Shown: positions 16,544 to 26,681 of the stretch, in pieces
Layout of the letters: each line of letters begins with the position of its first letter
How positions within the stretch are numbered: position 1 is the stretch's first letter
DNA from: an uncultured Bacilli bacterium
GTDB taxonomy: Bacteria; Bacillota_I; Bacilli_A; RF39; UBA660
Direction: 5' to 3'
Length of the DNA: 32,240 nt
NCBI GenBank assembly: GCA_934086355.1
Contig: CAKOID010000004.1
Span: 1-32,240, forward strand
The notes under the pieces: generated by a model
The model's input: only the letters and a program-made list of their open reading frames with translations
Told to the model about the DNA's origin: nothing
The model's database searches: none
Program-made: the position numbers and the translations under genes

Positions 16544-16562
16544 TATAATCGAAAGTAGGTGA
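16544..16562 (+). promoter_or_regulatory. -10 box and RBS of the BspA-like gene
   Basis: TATAAT at 16544-16549 (also 16539-16544) and AGGTGA at 16557-16562. No clear -35 is visible, so the promoter is tentative, but the spacing equals that of other genes in the window. Confidence 0.45.
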
Positions 16563-16567
16563 CAACA

Positions 16568-18502
16568 ATTAAACCAAATAAAGATGTACTTATAAGTATA
16601 ATTCTACTGATTTCGATATTATTAACTACAATAGTTTATTCAGCTTTCAGTACTAAACTTCAAATTGGTGGAGAATTAGTAGTAAGATCTGATGATGATA
16701 TTAGAATAACTAATACATCTGTTAAAGAACAAATAGGTGGCGCCTATGAAACTTATAATAATAAGTTTACAAAGAATACTGTAAGCTTATTTGTAACATT
16801 GCCGAGTAATTCAAGCATTTCATATGAAATAGATATAACGAATAAAAGTGATTCTATTTATACTTTAGCTGAATTAAATGAATTAACAACAATGAATAGT
16901 AATCTATTATTTGAAATTGATACTGAGCAATATGATTTATATGAATCTAATCAAGTTAGAAAAATAGCTATAATTATATCAAATAATTCCAATGAAGAAA
17001 TAAAAGACAACATTATATTAGAATTTAGATTTAAAATAGCAAAATCAACATTTATAAATGGCCGTGATTTTAATGTTAAAATTAAAACATTAGCTGGTAA
17101 TGTAGATGCTACTTATGAAACTGAAGATGTTAATATTCAAAATATAGTTAGAGCCACTACATTAAATATTGACATAACAGATGATAATATTATATCTACT
17201 ACTGATTCGACTGTTCCAATATATGTTTGGTATGACTCTGGAATCATATATTATTATACTAAATTTACTAATCCAAAAATGGCTGATTACAGTGATTTTA
17301 TGTTTAGTAGATTGAGAAAAGTAACTAATATCGATTTAAGTACGATAGATACATCCAATGTAGTAAATATGTCTTATATGTTTCATAGATGTAGTGCGAC
17401 TTCATTAGATTTAAGTAATTTTGATACAAGTAACGTAATCTATATGAATTGTATGTTCCTTTATAGTCAAGCAACATCAATAAATGGATTGGATAAATTT
17501 AATACAAGTAAAGTTACTAATATGGAGCGTATGTTTGGTTCAACTTCTGCAACAGCTCTTGATTTAAGTAACTTTAATACAAGCAATGTTAGTAATATGG
17601 TTAACATGTTTGATAGTAGTAAAGCCATAAATTTAGATTTAAGTAGCTTTGATACTAGTAATGTAACTAGTATGTCACAAATGTTTTACGGTTCTAATGC
17701 TACTGTGATAGAAGGTTTAGATAATTTTAAAACTAGTAATGTTGTTGATATGAGTAGTATATTTAACAGTAGTAAAGTCATAAGTTTAGATTTAAGTAAC
17801 TTTGATACAAGTAATGTTACTAAAATGAATAGTATGTTTAGTAATAGTGAGTTAACAACGTTAAAAGGTTTAAATAAATTTAATACAAGTAAAGTAACTA
17901 CTATGAGATATATGTTTAATAATACTAAAATACCAAACTTAGATTTAAATAATTTTAATACAAGTAAAGTTACTGATATGACCAGAATGTTTTATGGTAG
18001 TAAAGCCACAAATATAAATTTAAGTAGTTTTGATACAAATAATGTCACAGATATGCAATGGATGTTTGGTTATAGTCAAGCAACAACATTAGATGTGAGT
18101 AGTTTTAAAACTAATAATGTTACTAAAATGAATAACATGTTTAGTCATACTCAAGCAACGACTATAAAAGGCCTAGATAATTTTGATACGACTAATGTTA
18201 CTGATATGAGCTATATGTTTTCTTGGTGTGTAGTTGAAACAATAGATATAAGTAGTTTTAATACCAACAACGTAACAAATATGGAAGGAATGTTTAATAG
18301 TAATAACAATGCGCTAACTACAATTTATGCAAGTGATAAATTTGTTACTGATGCTGTAACAAATAGTAATAATATGTTTTTTAACTGTGTGAAATTAGTA
18401 GGTGGTAACGGGACTAAGTACAATAGTACATATATAGATAAAACATATGCAACAATAGATACTAGTGATACACCAGGATATTTTACACAAAAAAACAGTT
18501 AA
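16568..18502 (+). CDS. BspA-type leucine-rich repeat surface protein
   Basis: A secreted protein of about 644 aa. The hydrophobic segment near residues 8-28 (ISIILLISILLTTIVYSAFS) resembles a SipW-type signal. Residues ~30-170 form a camelysin-like beta domain, and from about 255 there are 13-14 repeats of 23-24 residues with the BspA/DUF285 pattern LDLSNFDTSNVTNMxxMF. The end (VGGNGTKYNS...YATIDTSDTPGYFTQ) is the usual cap; no LPxTG anchor is seen. BspA-type proteins bind host or bacterial surfaces. The start is unusual: AGGTGA (16557-16562) fits an ATT at 16568, while the GTG at 16559 overlaps the ribosome site. If GTG is used, the protein has three more residues. Confidence 0.8.
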   Translation: MKPNKDVLISIILLISILLTTIVYSAFSTKLQIGGELVVRSDDDIRITNTSVKEQIGGAYETYNNKFTKNTVSLFVTLPSNSSISYEIDITNKSDSIYTLAELNELTTMNSNLLFEIDTEQYDLYESNQVRKIAIIISNNSNEEIKDNIILEFRFKIAKSTFINGRDFNVKIKTLAGNVDATYETEDVNIQNIVRATTLNIDITDDNIISTTDSTVPIYVWYDSGIIYYYTKFTNPKMADYSDFMFSRLRKVTNIDLSTIDTSNVVNMSYMFHRCSATSLDLSNFDTSNVIYMNCMFLYSQATSINGLDKFNTSKVTNMERMFGSTSATALDLSNFNTSNVSNMVNMFDSSKAINLDLSSFDTSNVTSMSQMFYGSNATVIEGLDNFKTSNVVDMSSIFNSSKVISLDLSNFDTSNVTKMNSMFSNSELTTLKGLNKFNTSKVTTMRYMFNNTKIPNLDLNNFNTSKVTDMTRMFYGSKATNINLSSFDTNNVTDMQWMFGYSQATTLDVSSFKTNNVTKMNNMFSHTQATTIKGLDNFDTTNVTDMSYMFSWCVVETIDISSFNTNNVTNMEGMFNSNNNALTTIYASDKFVTDAVTNSNNMFFNCVKLVGGNGTKYNSTYIDKTYATIDTSDTPGYFTQKNS

Positions 18503-18537
18503 TATTTCAATTTGCTACATTTACTTAACACTTGTTA

Positions 18538-18566
18538 TTGAAAGATATTACATTTAATGATATTAT
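18538..18566 (+). promoter_or_regulatory. Promoter of the 19-codon gene
   Basis: TTGAAA (18538-18543), 17-nt spacer, TATTAT (18561-18566). Transcription would begin near 18573. Confidence 0.65.
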
Positions 18567-18582
18567 TAAATAGGTGGTAGTA

Positions 18583-18642
18583 ATGAAGAAGAATAGTTTT
18601 AAAAAATTAATTTCTGTTTCTTATAAATTACTATCAGACTAA
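18583..18642 (+). CDS. Small ORF, 19-aa basic peptide (leader peptide or independent gene)
   Basis: The ORF encodes MKKNSFKKLISVSYKLLSD. It has a full set of signals: promoter 16 bases upstream, AGGTGG at the same distance from the ATG as in neighbouring genes, and a strong terminator starting two bases after the stop. The transcript would be about 105 nt. The peptide is basic (five Lys) and could form an amphipathic helix. It may be a leader peptide controlling the PRPP synthetase gene, a membrane-active small protein, or a toxin-like peptide. I recognise no family. Confidence 0.6.
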   Translation: MKKNSFKKLISVSYKLLSD

Positions 18643-18644
18643 CT

Positions 18645-18677
18645 AAAACTAGATACTTTTTAAGTACCTAGTTTTTA
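18645..18677 (+). terminator. Strong terminator/attenuator before prs
   Basis: AAAACTAG pairs with CTAGTTTT (18645-18652, 18668-18675); after an A/C mismatch TACTT pairs with AAGTA around a TTT loop. T residues follow. It stands between the 19-codon gene and the PRPP synthetase, which has no good promoter of its own. Confidence 0.8.
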
Positions 18678-18698
18678 TATGTGTAAGGGAGTGTAGTA

Positions 18699-19838
18699 AT
18701 GAAAAAACAAGTAGAAAATGAAAAATTAAGATTAATAGTATTTGAAAGTGCTAAAGAATTAGGTGAAAAAGTAGATAAACATTTATTAGAAATATACGGT
18801 TTAAATAGTGAAGAATATACATTTATAGTTCCAATTAAAGAAGTTTTCTTTAATGATGGTCACACTAAAGTAGAGATACAAGAAACAGTGAGAGGAAAAG
18901 ATTTATATTTGTTAACAGATATAGGTAATTACAGTATAGAATATACAATGCACCAAATGATAAATCACACAAGTCCAAATGATTTAATGATTCAATTATT
19001 AGATGGTATTGGTGCATGTAATAGCCATGCAGATAAAATTAATGTTATTATGTCACTTTTATTTGCTGGGAGACAACATAGAAGAAAGACGAGAGAAAAT
19101 TTAATGTGTGGTTATATGCTACACTTATTAGATTTAAATCAACATATAAAAAGTGTAATAACATTTGATGCTCATGACCAAGGAGTAGAACATGCCATGT
19201 TTAATACAGAATTTGATAATTTTTTTCCAACAAATACTGTGTTAGAAAATGTTATTAATGATTTAAGCATAGAGGATTTAAAAAATATTGTGTTTATCTC
19301 ACCTGATAATGGTGCAGCTGGTAGAAGAGATGTATACTTAAATTCATTTCAGTCTGAAAATATAAATAGAGAAGCTGGAAGTTTCTATAAAAGAAGAGAT
19401 TATAATAGAATTGTTAATGGTAAGAATCCTATAATAAATCATGATTATTGTGGAAATGATAATTTAAAAGGTAGAACAGCAATCGTAACTGATGATATGA
19501 TTTCGAGTGGCGGAAGCATGTTTGATGTAATTGATGAATTAAAAAATCGAGGAATAAAAAAAGTATTTGTAATTACTACATTCACATTGTTTACAGAAGG
19601 AATAGAAAAATTTGATGAATATTATAAAGAAAATTTATTAGCTGGTGTGTATACAACTAATCTATCTTATATTCCTGATTCTTATAAAGAAAAAGAATGG
19701 TTGCATGTATGTGATTGTTCTAAAATGATATCAAATGTAATTTATAATATTCATAACGATTTATCTATATCGAGCATATTACACGGTAAAGGTGAATCAA
19801 TAAAAATGCTAGAAAAAAAGTTTAATGGAGGAAGATAA
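18699..19838 (+). CDS. prs: Ribose-phosphate pyrophosphokinase, divergent long form
   Basis: The cytosolic enzyme (379 aa) makes PRPP from ribose 5-phosphate and ATP. The PRPP-binding loop is AIVTDDMISSGGSMFD (residues about 264-279), the type I phosphoribosyltransferase signature. FDAHDQGVEHAMF (about 154-166) corresponds to the conserved D(L)H segment, and AGRQHRRK (about 126) to the flexible ATP region (RQDRK in standard Prs). It is about 60 residues longer than common PRPP synthetases, mainly at the N-terminus. AAGGGAG precedes the ATG. No strong promoter follows the upstream terminator, so read-through control is possible. The FAD dehydrogenase begins one base after its stop. Confidence 0.85.
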   Translation: MKKQVENEKLRLIVFESAKELGEKVDKHLLEIYGLNSEEYTFIVPIKEVFFNDGHTKVEIQETVRGKDLYLLTDIGNYSIEYTMHQMINHTSPNDLMIQLLDGIGACNSHADKINVIMSLLFAGRQHRRKTRENLMCGYMLHLLDLNQHIKSVITFDAHDQGVEHAMFNTEFDNFFPTNTVLENVINDLSIEDLKNIVFISPDNGAAGRRDVYLNSFQSENINREAGSFYKRRDYNRIVNGKNPIINHDYCGNDNLKGRTAIVTDDMISSGGSMFDVIDELKNRGIKKVFVITTFTLFTEGIEKFDEYYKENLLAGVYTTNLSYIPDSYKEKEWLHVCDCSKMISNVIYNIHNDLSISSILHGKGESIKMLEKKFNGGR

Positions 19839-19839
19839 A

Positions 19840-21234
19840 ATGTATGATGTTGTAATAGTAGGTGCAGGTCCTGCAGGACTTTTTGCAGCTTATGAATTAA
19901 TTAATAAAAATAAAAGTTTAAAAATATTGTTATTAGATAGAGGTAAATTTGCTAACCATAGAGTATGTCCAATGAATAAATTTGGAACAAAATGCAAAAA
20001 CTGTAATCCATGTGGTATTTTATCTGGATTCGGTGGAGCAGGAACATTTAGTGATGGTAAATTAAATTTTACACCTAAACTAGGTAAAAGTGATTTATAT
20101 AAATATATGAATGAAAGTGAAGCAGAAAAGTTATTGATAGATACAGAAGATATATTTAATAAATTTGGTATGGATAGTGATGTTTATCCTTCTAATATGG
20201 ATGAAGCATTAAAAATAAAAAAAGATATTGCCAAGCATGGAGCTAAACTTCTAATAATAAAACAAAAACATTTAGGAAGTGATAAATTACCAGGGTATAT
20301 AATAGATTTTACAAACTATTTAAAAGATAAAAATGTAGAATTGTTAGAAAATGTAGATGTTTTAGATATAATAGAAGATAAAGATAATTTAGAAGTAATT
20401 GCAATGAAGTTAAATGAACAAATATCTTTTAAAACAAAAAAAGTTATAGTAGCTCCAGGTAGAACAGGTGCAAAATGGGTTCAAGAATACTCAGATAAAC
20501 ACAAAATACCATATCTATCACAAAGTATAGAAGTAGGAGTAAGGGTAGAAGTAAGAAAAGAAATTTTAGAAGACTTATGTAACGTTATTTACGATCCTAG
20601 TATTTTTATAAAAACAAAAACATATGGTGATGAAATAAGAACATTCTGTACTAATCCAGGTGGTTTTGTAACAAAAGAAAATTATTATGGCTATATATGT
20701 GTAAATGGACATGCACTAAAAGATGAAAAAACAAATAATAGTAATTTTGCATTCATAACAAAAATTAATCTTACAGAACCAGTAACTAATACAAGAGAAT
20801 ATGGTGAATGTATTGCAAAAATTGCTAATTGTTTGGGAGATGGTAAACCAATCATACAAACATTAGGAGATTTAAAAAAATATAGAAGAACTAGAGAAAG
20901 TAGACTTAGTAAACAATTTATTACTCCTACACTAAAAGATGTAGTTGCTGGAGACTTAGCATTAGTAATGCCAAAAAGAGTAATAACAAATATATTAGAT
21001 GGTTTAGAAACATTAGACAAAATTATTCCTGGTGTAAATAATGATGAAACTTTACTTTATGGTCCTGAAATTAAATTTTTCTCAAATGAAATAGAAACAG
21101 ATAATAATTTTGCACTTTTAAAAAATAAAAATATATACTTTATTGGAGATGGTGCAGGTAAAGCAGGTAATATAGTTATTGCTGCTGCAACAGGTTTAGT
21201 CGCTGCTAGAAATATAATAGAAAACACAAAATAG
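19840..21234 (+). CDS. FAD-dependent dehydrogenase (COG2509-like)
   Basis: A 464-aa flavoprotein. VVIVGAGPAGLFAAYEL (residues 4-20) is the dinucleotide-binding Rossmann loop, followed by LLLDRG, and the C-terminal IYFIGDGAGKAGNIVIA is the second FAD-binding motif. CPMNKFGTKCKNCNPC plus GGAGTFSDGKL (about 45-80) is the signature of the COG2509 family, whose four to five Cys may bind a metal or act in redox; the substrate is unknown. The ATG at 19840, preceded by GGAGGAAG inside the end of prs, is preferred to the overlapping ATG at 19825. It forms an operon with prs and ends at a weak terminator. Confidence 0.87.
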   Translation: MYDVVIVGAGPAGLFAAYELINKNKSLKILLLDRGKFANHRVCPMNKFGTKCKNCNPCGILSGFGGAGTFSDGKLNFTPKLGKSDLYKYMNESEAEKLLIDTEDIFNKFGMDSDVYPSNMDEALKIKKDIAKHGAKLLIIKQKHLGSDKLPGYIIDFTNYLKDKNVELLENVDVLDIIEDKDNLEVIAMKLNEQISFKTKKVIVAPGRTGAKWVQEYSDKHKIPYLSQSIEVGVRVEVRKEILEDLCNVIYDPSIFIKTKTYGDEIRTFCTNPGGFVTKENYYGYICVNGHALKDEKTNNSNFAFITKINLTEPVTNTREYGECIAKIANCLGDGKPIIQTLGDLKKYRRTRESRLSKQFITPTLKDVVAGDLALVMPKRVITNILDGLETLDKIIPGVNNDETLLYGPEIKFFSNEIETDNNFALLKNKNIYFIGDGAGKAGNIVIAAATGLVAARNIIENTK

Positions 21235-21249
21235 TATTTTCTATTTTTT
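21228..21249 (+). terminator. Weak terminator overlapping the FAD dehydrogenase stop
   Basis: AAAATAG (21228-21234) pairs with CTATTTT (21241-21247) around a 6-nt loop, followed by more T. The stem includes the stop codon. Confidence 0.5.
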
Positions 21250-21271
21250 AATTTACAAAAATTTACAAAAA

Positions 21272-21299
21272 TTAGCACTCATATATTGACAAGTGCTAA
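21272..21299. promoter_or_regulatory. CIRCE element 1 (HrcA operator)
   Basis: TTAGCACTC (21272-21280) and AAGTGCTAA (21291-21299) form the CIRCE repeat. The spacer is 10 bases, where the usual one is nine, and the last arm has one change. It overlaps the -35 box. Confidence 0.85.
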
Positions 21300-21314
21300 G
21301 CATAATATTATAAT
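21286..21314 (+). promoter_or_regulatory. Promoter of the hrcA operon
   Basis: TTGACA (21286-21291), 17-nt spacer, TATAAT (21309-21314). The promoter is bracketed by two CIRCE sites. Confidence 0.9.
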
Positions 21315-21318
21315 GTAA

Positions 21319-21345
21319 TTAGCACTGAAGAAATATGTGTGCTAA
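21319..21345. promoter_or_regulatory. CIRCE element 2 (HrcA operator)
   Basis: TTAGCACTG, nine-base spacer, GTGTGCTAA: correct spacing with one change in each arm. It lies in the 5' leader and runs into the Shine-Dalgarno of hrcA. Confidence 0.85.
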
Positions 21346-21357
21346 GGAAGTGATTTT

Positions 21358-22347
21358 GTGGGAGACAGACAAAGCAAACTATTAAAAGCAATTGTTGAGT
21401 CATACATTAAAACAGTAAAACCAGTTGGTTCTAAATCATTATGTAAAAAATTTAAGTGTTCATCTGCAACAATTAGGAACGACATGATGTATTTAGAAGA
21501 ATTAGGTTACTTAGAAAAAACTCATACGTCTAGTGGCAGAATACCTAGTGAAAAAGGATACCACTACTATGTTGAAAATTTAATGCAACCAAAAGAAATA
21601 ACTGGAGAAGATGTTTTAAAATTACAAACAATATTAAATAATAAAGATTTAATATTAAGTGATGCTATTAACAAATGTATGGAAATTATTAGTGATATTA
21701 CTAATTATACAAGTGTAGTGCTTGGTAAAAATTCTAGAGATAATATACTTAAACAAATTAGTATAATTCCTATTGATGAAAAAAAAGTCGTATCTGTTTT
21801 AGTAACTAATACAGGGCATGTCGAAAATAGACAAGTTTATGTTCCTGAAGATATTAGTATAAAAGAAATAGTTAAAACTTGTGAGATTGTAAATAAAGAG
21901 TTAATTGGAACACCAATAAATGAAATACTAGAAAAATTAGAATTTGTTATAAAACCAGAAATTGCTAAAACAATGCAAAAATATGAAGAATTATGTAGCT
22001 TCTTTTACAATGCATTTAGTGAGTTTGAAGAAAATAATGACGATGTATTCTTTGGTGGAAAAACCAATATATTAAAACAACCAGAATATAATGAACCTGA
22101 AAAAATAAAAGAAATAATAAATAAATTAGAAGATGTGGAATTAGTTAAAAATATAGAAACCGATGAAAAAGATATAAAGGTTTATATTGGTGAAGAAAAT
22201 AATTTTGACAAAGATACGACAGTTATAAAAACTAGCTACAACATTGATGGAGAAGTAGGTACACTTGCTATCATCGGACCAAAAAGAATGGAATATGATA
22301 AAGTTGTAACACTTTTAGATTATTTAAAAAGCTACATAGAAAGGTAA
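21358..22347 (+). CDS. hrcA: Heat-inducible transcription repressor HrcA
   Basis: The 329-aa repressor binds CIRCE and shuts down class I heat-shock genes; its activity depends on GroE in Bacilli. The N-terminal winged helix is seen in RQSKLLKAIVESYIKTVKPVGSKSL-like sequence, with SSATIRNDMMYLEELGYLEK (residues about 38-57) as the recognition helix and THTSSGRIPSEKGYHYYVE after it. A GAF-like domain follows and ends TLAIIGPKRMEYDKVVTLLDYL. GTG 21358 is the start, behind AAGGAAG. Two CIRCE sites at its own promoter show autoregulation. It is the first gene of hrcA-grpE-dnaK. Confidence 0.96.
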   Translation: MGDRQSKLLKAIVESYIKTVKPVGSKSLCKKFKCSSATIRNDMMYLEELGYLEKTHTSSGRIPSEKGYHYYVENLMQPKEITGEDVLKLQTILNNKDLILSDAINKCMEIISDITNYTSVVLGKNSRDNILKQISIIPIDEKKVVSVLVTNTGHVENRQVYVPEDISIKEIVKTCEIVNKELIGTPINEILEKLEFVIKPEIAKTMQKYEELCSFFYNAFSEFEENNDDVFFGGKTNILKQPEYNEPEKIKEIINKLEDVELVKNIETDEKDIKVYIGEENNFDKDTTVIKTSYNIDGEVGTLAIIGPKRMEYDKVVTLLDYLKSYIER

Positions 22348-22350
22348 TGT

Positions 22351-22968
22351 ATGAAAGAAGAAAATAAAAAAACTAAAGAAGAATTAGAAAATATAAAAAA
22401 CAAAGTAGAAGAATTAAAAAAGGATAAAGAAAATATAGAGAAAAATAATAAGCATCATGAAAACAATAATCACAAAAATACAAAACATGATAATAAAAAA
22501 TGTGAGCATTTAGAAAGTGAGATTGAAAAATTAAAACTTGCATTAAATGCTAGCAATGATAAAGCTATTAGAGCACAAGCTGAAATGATGAATTTCAAAA
22601 GAAGAAAAGAAGAAGAAACATCAAATATGCTTAAATATGCTAATGAAGATGTTTTAAAAAGTTTGCTTCCAATAGTAGATAATTTTGAAAGAGCAATTAT
22701 GTTAGATGATAATGATTTATCTGATGAATTATCTAAATTCCTAAGTGGATTTAAAATGATATATACAAGTATTATTGACATATTCAATAAATATGAAGTA
22801 AAAGAAATAGAAGCTGAAGGAATTGAATTTAATCCAAAAATACATCAAGCTGTATTGATGGAACATGATAGTGCAAAACCTAGTGGAGTAGTATTAGAAG
22901 TATTACAAAAAGGTTATATGTATAAAGATAGAGTTATTAGACCATCTATGGTCAAAGTAAATGAATAA
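22351..22968 (+). CDS. grpE: Nucleotide exchange factor GrpE
   Basis: GrpE (205 aa) is the nucleotide exchange factor of DnaK. An N-terminal coiled coil (about 1-30) leads into an odd His/Asn/Lys-rich stretch (about 31-50, NNKHHENNNHKNTKHDN), then a second long helix, NFKRRKEEE near 88, LLPIVDNFERAI near 105-116, and the beta-wing with GIEFNPKIHQAVLM and VLQKGYMYKDRVIRPSMVKV at the end. The gene is three bases after hrcA and 53 before dnaK. The His-rich insert is unusual and might bind metal or simply be a linker. Confidence 0.96.
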   Translation: MKEENKKTKEELENIKNKVEELKKDKENIEKNNKHHENNNHKNTKHDNKKCEHLESEIEKLKLALNASNDKAIRAQAEMMNFKRRKEEETSNMLKYANEDVLKSLLPIVDNFERAIMLDDNDLSDELSKFLSGFKMIYTSIIDIFNKYEVKEIEAEGIEFNPKIHQAVLMEHDSAKPSGVVLEVLQKGYMYKDRVIRPSMVKVNE

Positions 22969-23000
22969 TAAATATTTTGAAATAATTAAACTTACTCTAG

Positions 23001-24830
<1,830 letters not shown>

Positions 24831-24837
24831 AAAGATA

Positions 24838-24865
24838 AGAGTTAGAGTTATCTAACTCTCTTTTT
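24838..24865 (+). terminator. Terminator after dnaK
   Basis: AGAGTTAGA and TCTAACTCT form a perfect 9-bp stem with a GTTA loop, followed by CTTTTT. pepF and dnaJ lie behind it without a visible promoter of their own, so it is probably leaky. Confidence 0.8.
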
Positions 24866-24884
24866 AAATTATTATGGAGGATAA

Positions 24885-26678
24885 ATGAAATATAATAATA
24901 GAAATGATATACCTAATAAATACAAAGTTGATTTAAGCGAATTATTTAAAACAGAAGAAGATTTTAATAAAGAAATAGATGAATTATATAACGATATAGA
25001 CAAAATTAGTTTATATAAAAATAAAGTATACGAAAATCTTTATGAAATTTTAGAATTTGATACAAATATATCAAAAAGAATAGAACGTTTATTTATATAT
25101 GCACATATAAATAATGATATAGATTTAAGCAATGATAAATATAATAAATTTTATGGTAATGTTATAAAATTAAATAAAAAATATAGTGAATTATCTTCAT
25201 ACATTGTTCCTGAATTAATGAAATATGAATATAATGATATTGAAAAATTATATAAAAAAGATAAAAGATTATTAGAGTATGAAATATTATTAAAAGATAT
25301 ATTTAGAAAAAAAGAACATGTATTAAGTGAAAAAGAAGAAAAGATAATTACAAAATTATCAGATGCATTTAATATTCCAGAAGATACATTTTCTAAATTA
25401 ACAGATGTAGATTTAAAGTTTGGAAGTATTAAAGATGAAAATAATAAGAAAATAGAGATTAATAATAACAATTATGCTACTTATTTAGAATCTAAAAATC
25501 GAAATGTAAGAAAAAATGCATTTAAAACTTTATATAAAGGATATGAAAGTATAATCAATACAAGTGCTGAACTTTTATCAGGACAAATTAAATTGCATAA
25601 CGGAATAGCAGATGTAAGAAAATATAATTCTAGTCTAGAAGCATCACTTATTAGTAATGAAGTAGATGATAATGTATATAAAACATTAATAAAATCTATT
25701 AATGATAATATGAGTATTATTCATAAACAATGGGAACTAAGAAAAAAAATATTGGGCGTAAAAGATTTACACTTATATGATACTTACGTACCACTTGTTA
25801 GCAATTATGATAGAAAATATACATTTGATGAAGGAAAAGAACTAATATTTAAATCTCTAAAACCATTAGGTGAAGACTATATAGAAGTGTTAAAAGAAGC
25901 TTTTGATAAAAGATCGATAGATGTATATCCAACAAAAAATAAAAGAATGGGTGGATATTGTACTGCATGTTATTTGACACATCCATATGTTTTCTTGAAT
26001 TTTGATGGGAGATTTGATGAAGTATCCACTATAGCACATGAATTAGGTCACGCAATGCATTATTATTATGCAATAAAGAATAATTCATATCAAAATTATA
26101 GTTACACAATATTCGTTGCAGAAGTTGCTAGTCAAGTAAATGAACTTTTGCTATCTTATTACATGCTAGATAATGCTAGTAATAAAGAAGAAAAATTATA
26201 TATTATAGATGAATTAATAAAAAGATTTAAAGCAAGTGTAGTAAGACAAACAATGTTTAGTGAATTTGAACTTGATATACATGAGCTAGAACAAAACGGT
26301 GAAGTATTAACTAAAGATTTATTATGTAATCATTATTATGATTTAAATAAAAAATATTTTGGAAATAAAGTTAAAATCGACAAAGAAATTATGTATGAGT
26401 GGTCTAGAATTCCACATTTCTATTACAATTTCTATGTTTATCAATATGCTACAGGATATGTGGCAGCAATGAAAATTGCAAGAGATATTTATAATAATAA
26501 TCCTGAAGCCCTAAATAACTATAAAAAATTCTTAAAGTTAGGATGTACAGTAAATCCTGTAGACTCATTAAAAATCGCTGGAGTAGATTTGACAGATGAA
26601 AAAGTATATACTGAAGCTTTTAAAGAATTTGATAGCAATTTAAATTTATATTTAGAATTATTAAAAGAGGAAGTGTAA
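24885..26678 (+). CDS. pepF: Oligoendopeptidase F
   Basis: The cytosolic zinc peptidase (597 aa) of family M3B cleaves short peptides. The zinc-binding motif is HELGHAMH at residues 385-392 (ligands H385 and H389, catalytic E386), with the third ligand E in FVAEVASQVNE about 25 residues later. Upstream, GGYCTACYLTHPYVFLNF and the C-terminal YNFYVYQYATGYVAA are typical of PepF. Length matches the family. GGAGG precedes the ATG. It is placed between dnaK and dnaJ, three bases before the dnaJ start, so it is co-transcribed with dnaJ and perhaps partly under heat-shock control. Confidence 0.95.
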   Translation: MKYNNRNDIPNKYKVDLSELFKTEEDFNKEIDELYNDIDKISLYKNKVYENLYEILEFDTNISKRIERLFIYAHINNDIDLSNDKYNKFYGNVIKLNKKYSELSSYIVPELMKYEYNDIEKLYKKDKRLLEYEILLKDIFRKKEHVLSEKEEKIITKLSDAFNIPEDTFSKLTDVDLKFGSIKDENNKKIEINNNNYATYLESKNRNVRKNAFKTLYKGYESIINTSAELLSGQIKLHNGIADVRKYNSSLEASLISNEVDDNVYKTLIKSINDNMSIIHKQWELRKKILGVKDLHLYDTYVPLVSNYDRKYTFDEGKELIFKSLKPLGEDYIEVLKEAFDKRSIDVYPTKNKRMGGYCTACYLTHPYVFLNFDGRFDEVSTIAHELGHAMHYYYAIKNNSYQNYSYTIFVAEVASQVNELLLSYYMLDNASNKEEKLYIIDELIKRFKASVVRQTMFSEFELDIHELEQNGEVLTKDLLCNHYYDLNKKYFGNKVKIDKEIMYEWSRIPHFYYNFYVYQYATGYVAAMKIARDIYNNNPEALNNYKKFLKLGCTVNPVDSLKIAGVDLTDEKVYTEAFKEFDSNLNLYLELLKEEV

Positions 26679-26681
26679 AAA

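Noticed and set aside
17330..18400. Regular nucleotide repeats that could be read as a CRISPR-like array
   Set aside because: They are in frame and encode the leucine-rich repeats; there are no unique spacers between identical repeats.
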